From Paenibacillus qinlingensis (GTDB lineage Bacteria; Bacillota; Bacilli; Paenibacillales; NBRC-103111): a stretch of DNA of 64,000 nt. The stretch lies in the NCBI RefSeq assembly GCF_013204845.1, contig NZ_JABMKY010000017.1, forward strand, positions 1-64,000, written 5' to 3'. The position numbers and the translations under genes were made by a program. Shown piece by piece: positions 63,967 to 64,000 of this stretch; position 1 is the first letter of the stretch; each line of letters opens with the position of its first letter. The notes under the pieces were generated by a model. That model was not told the origin of the DNA. It did not search any database and saw nothing but the letters and a program-made list of their open reading frames with translations.

Positions 63967-64000
63967 TTTTGGAGGAAAATACCTAGTTTATAATATACAT
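63967..64000 (+). promoter_or_regulatory. 34-bp promoter element, copy 2, at the window edge
   Basis: TTTTGGAGGAAAAT, twelve bases, then TAATATAC, matching 60470-60503. TATAAT at 63989-63994 would be a -10 for a gene beginning past the window. Confidence 0.5.

Overview
The window looks like a chromosomal segment of a Paenibacillus-like, spore-forming, low-to-mid-GC Firmicute. The support is a gerA-type germination operon with a sigma-G-like promoter, an SLH surface protein, membrane-bound Cache-AraC and YesM-type regulators, ROK repressors, MalEFG-type sugar ABC transport, and strong AGGAGG ribosome binding sites. This is a genus-level inference from gene families, not a sequence match.

Positions 1-14.8 kb are a decayed accessory region. 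It holds a structured terminator, two genes broken by single in-frame stops (a nucleotidyltransferase and a SUKH/SMI1 protein), an IS110 transposase frameshifted in a G-run, a broken small gene, remnants of a YesM-type kinase and a glycosyltransferase, and a frameshifted Schlafen/AlbA_2 gene. That last gene is interrupted at 7517 by a 7.2-kb segment (7517-14709) bounded by inverted IS21-type ends and a 4-bp duplication (GGAG). Its reading frame resumes at 14714. The insert carries a lactococcin-972-like bacteriocin, a three-gene ABC exporter, and an istB plus internally deleted istA unit, so it reads as a bacteriocin-carrying IS21-type transposon.

Positions 15-29.1 kb form a Tn7-like element: a first TniQ/TnsD, a small unknown gene, a divergent Xre repressor, then tnsA-tnsB-tnsC-second tniQ. 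Five copies of a TAACGGAT-like motif at the two promoters flanking xre suggest it controls the transposition genes. tnsA carries an in-frame amber codon followed by 42 open codons that run into tnsB. Cargo behind the second tniQ is an SMC-like ATPase remnant and a two-gene operon: a Ser/Thr-kinase fused to an SF1 (UPF1-like) helicase, plus an unrecognised 455-residue partner. This is a candidate defence module. Three TGMCAA-N6/7-TTACA repeats at 29066-29137 look like TnsB-binding sites of the far end. The tnsA-proximal end was not resolved.

Positions 29.2-36 kb hold a PadR-controlled DrrAB-type ABC exporter with a pentapeptide-repeat protein, and a 1120-residue SLH-anchored surface protein. 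Positions 36-44 kb are a carbohydrate locus: a ROK repressor with two matching palindromic operators and a cre-like site, a sugar-binding lipoprotein, two permeases and two sulfatases, pointing to uptake and desulfation of a sulfated glycan.

Positions 44-54 kb include a Nudix hydrolase, a LysR with a divergent tautomerase and carboxymuconolactone decarboxylase-like pair, a Gfo/Idh/MocA oxidoreductase, an ECF41/SigJ-like sigma factor, a ger operon, an AhpD-like protein and a small ATP-dependent ligase. The sigma gene and the AhpD-like gene share a near-identical promoter (TGTCACA-N17-GTCTTAT), which defines a two-gene regulon straddling the ger operon. Positions 54-64 kb are a second sugar locus: Cache-AraC regulator, ROK kinase, SIS isomerase, GH2 beta-mannosidase-like enzyme, FAD oxidoreductase, SGNH hydrolase and an AraC regulator. 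A 34-bp element upstream of the FAD gene recurs upstream of whatever starts past position 64000.
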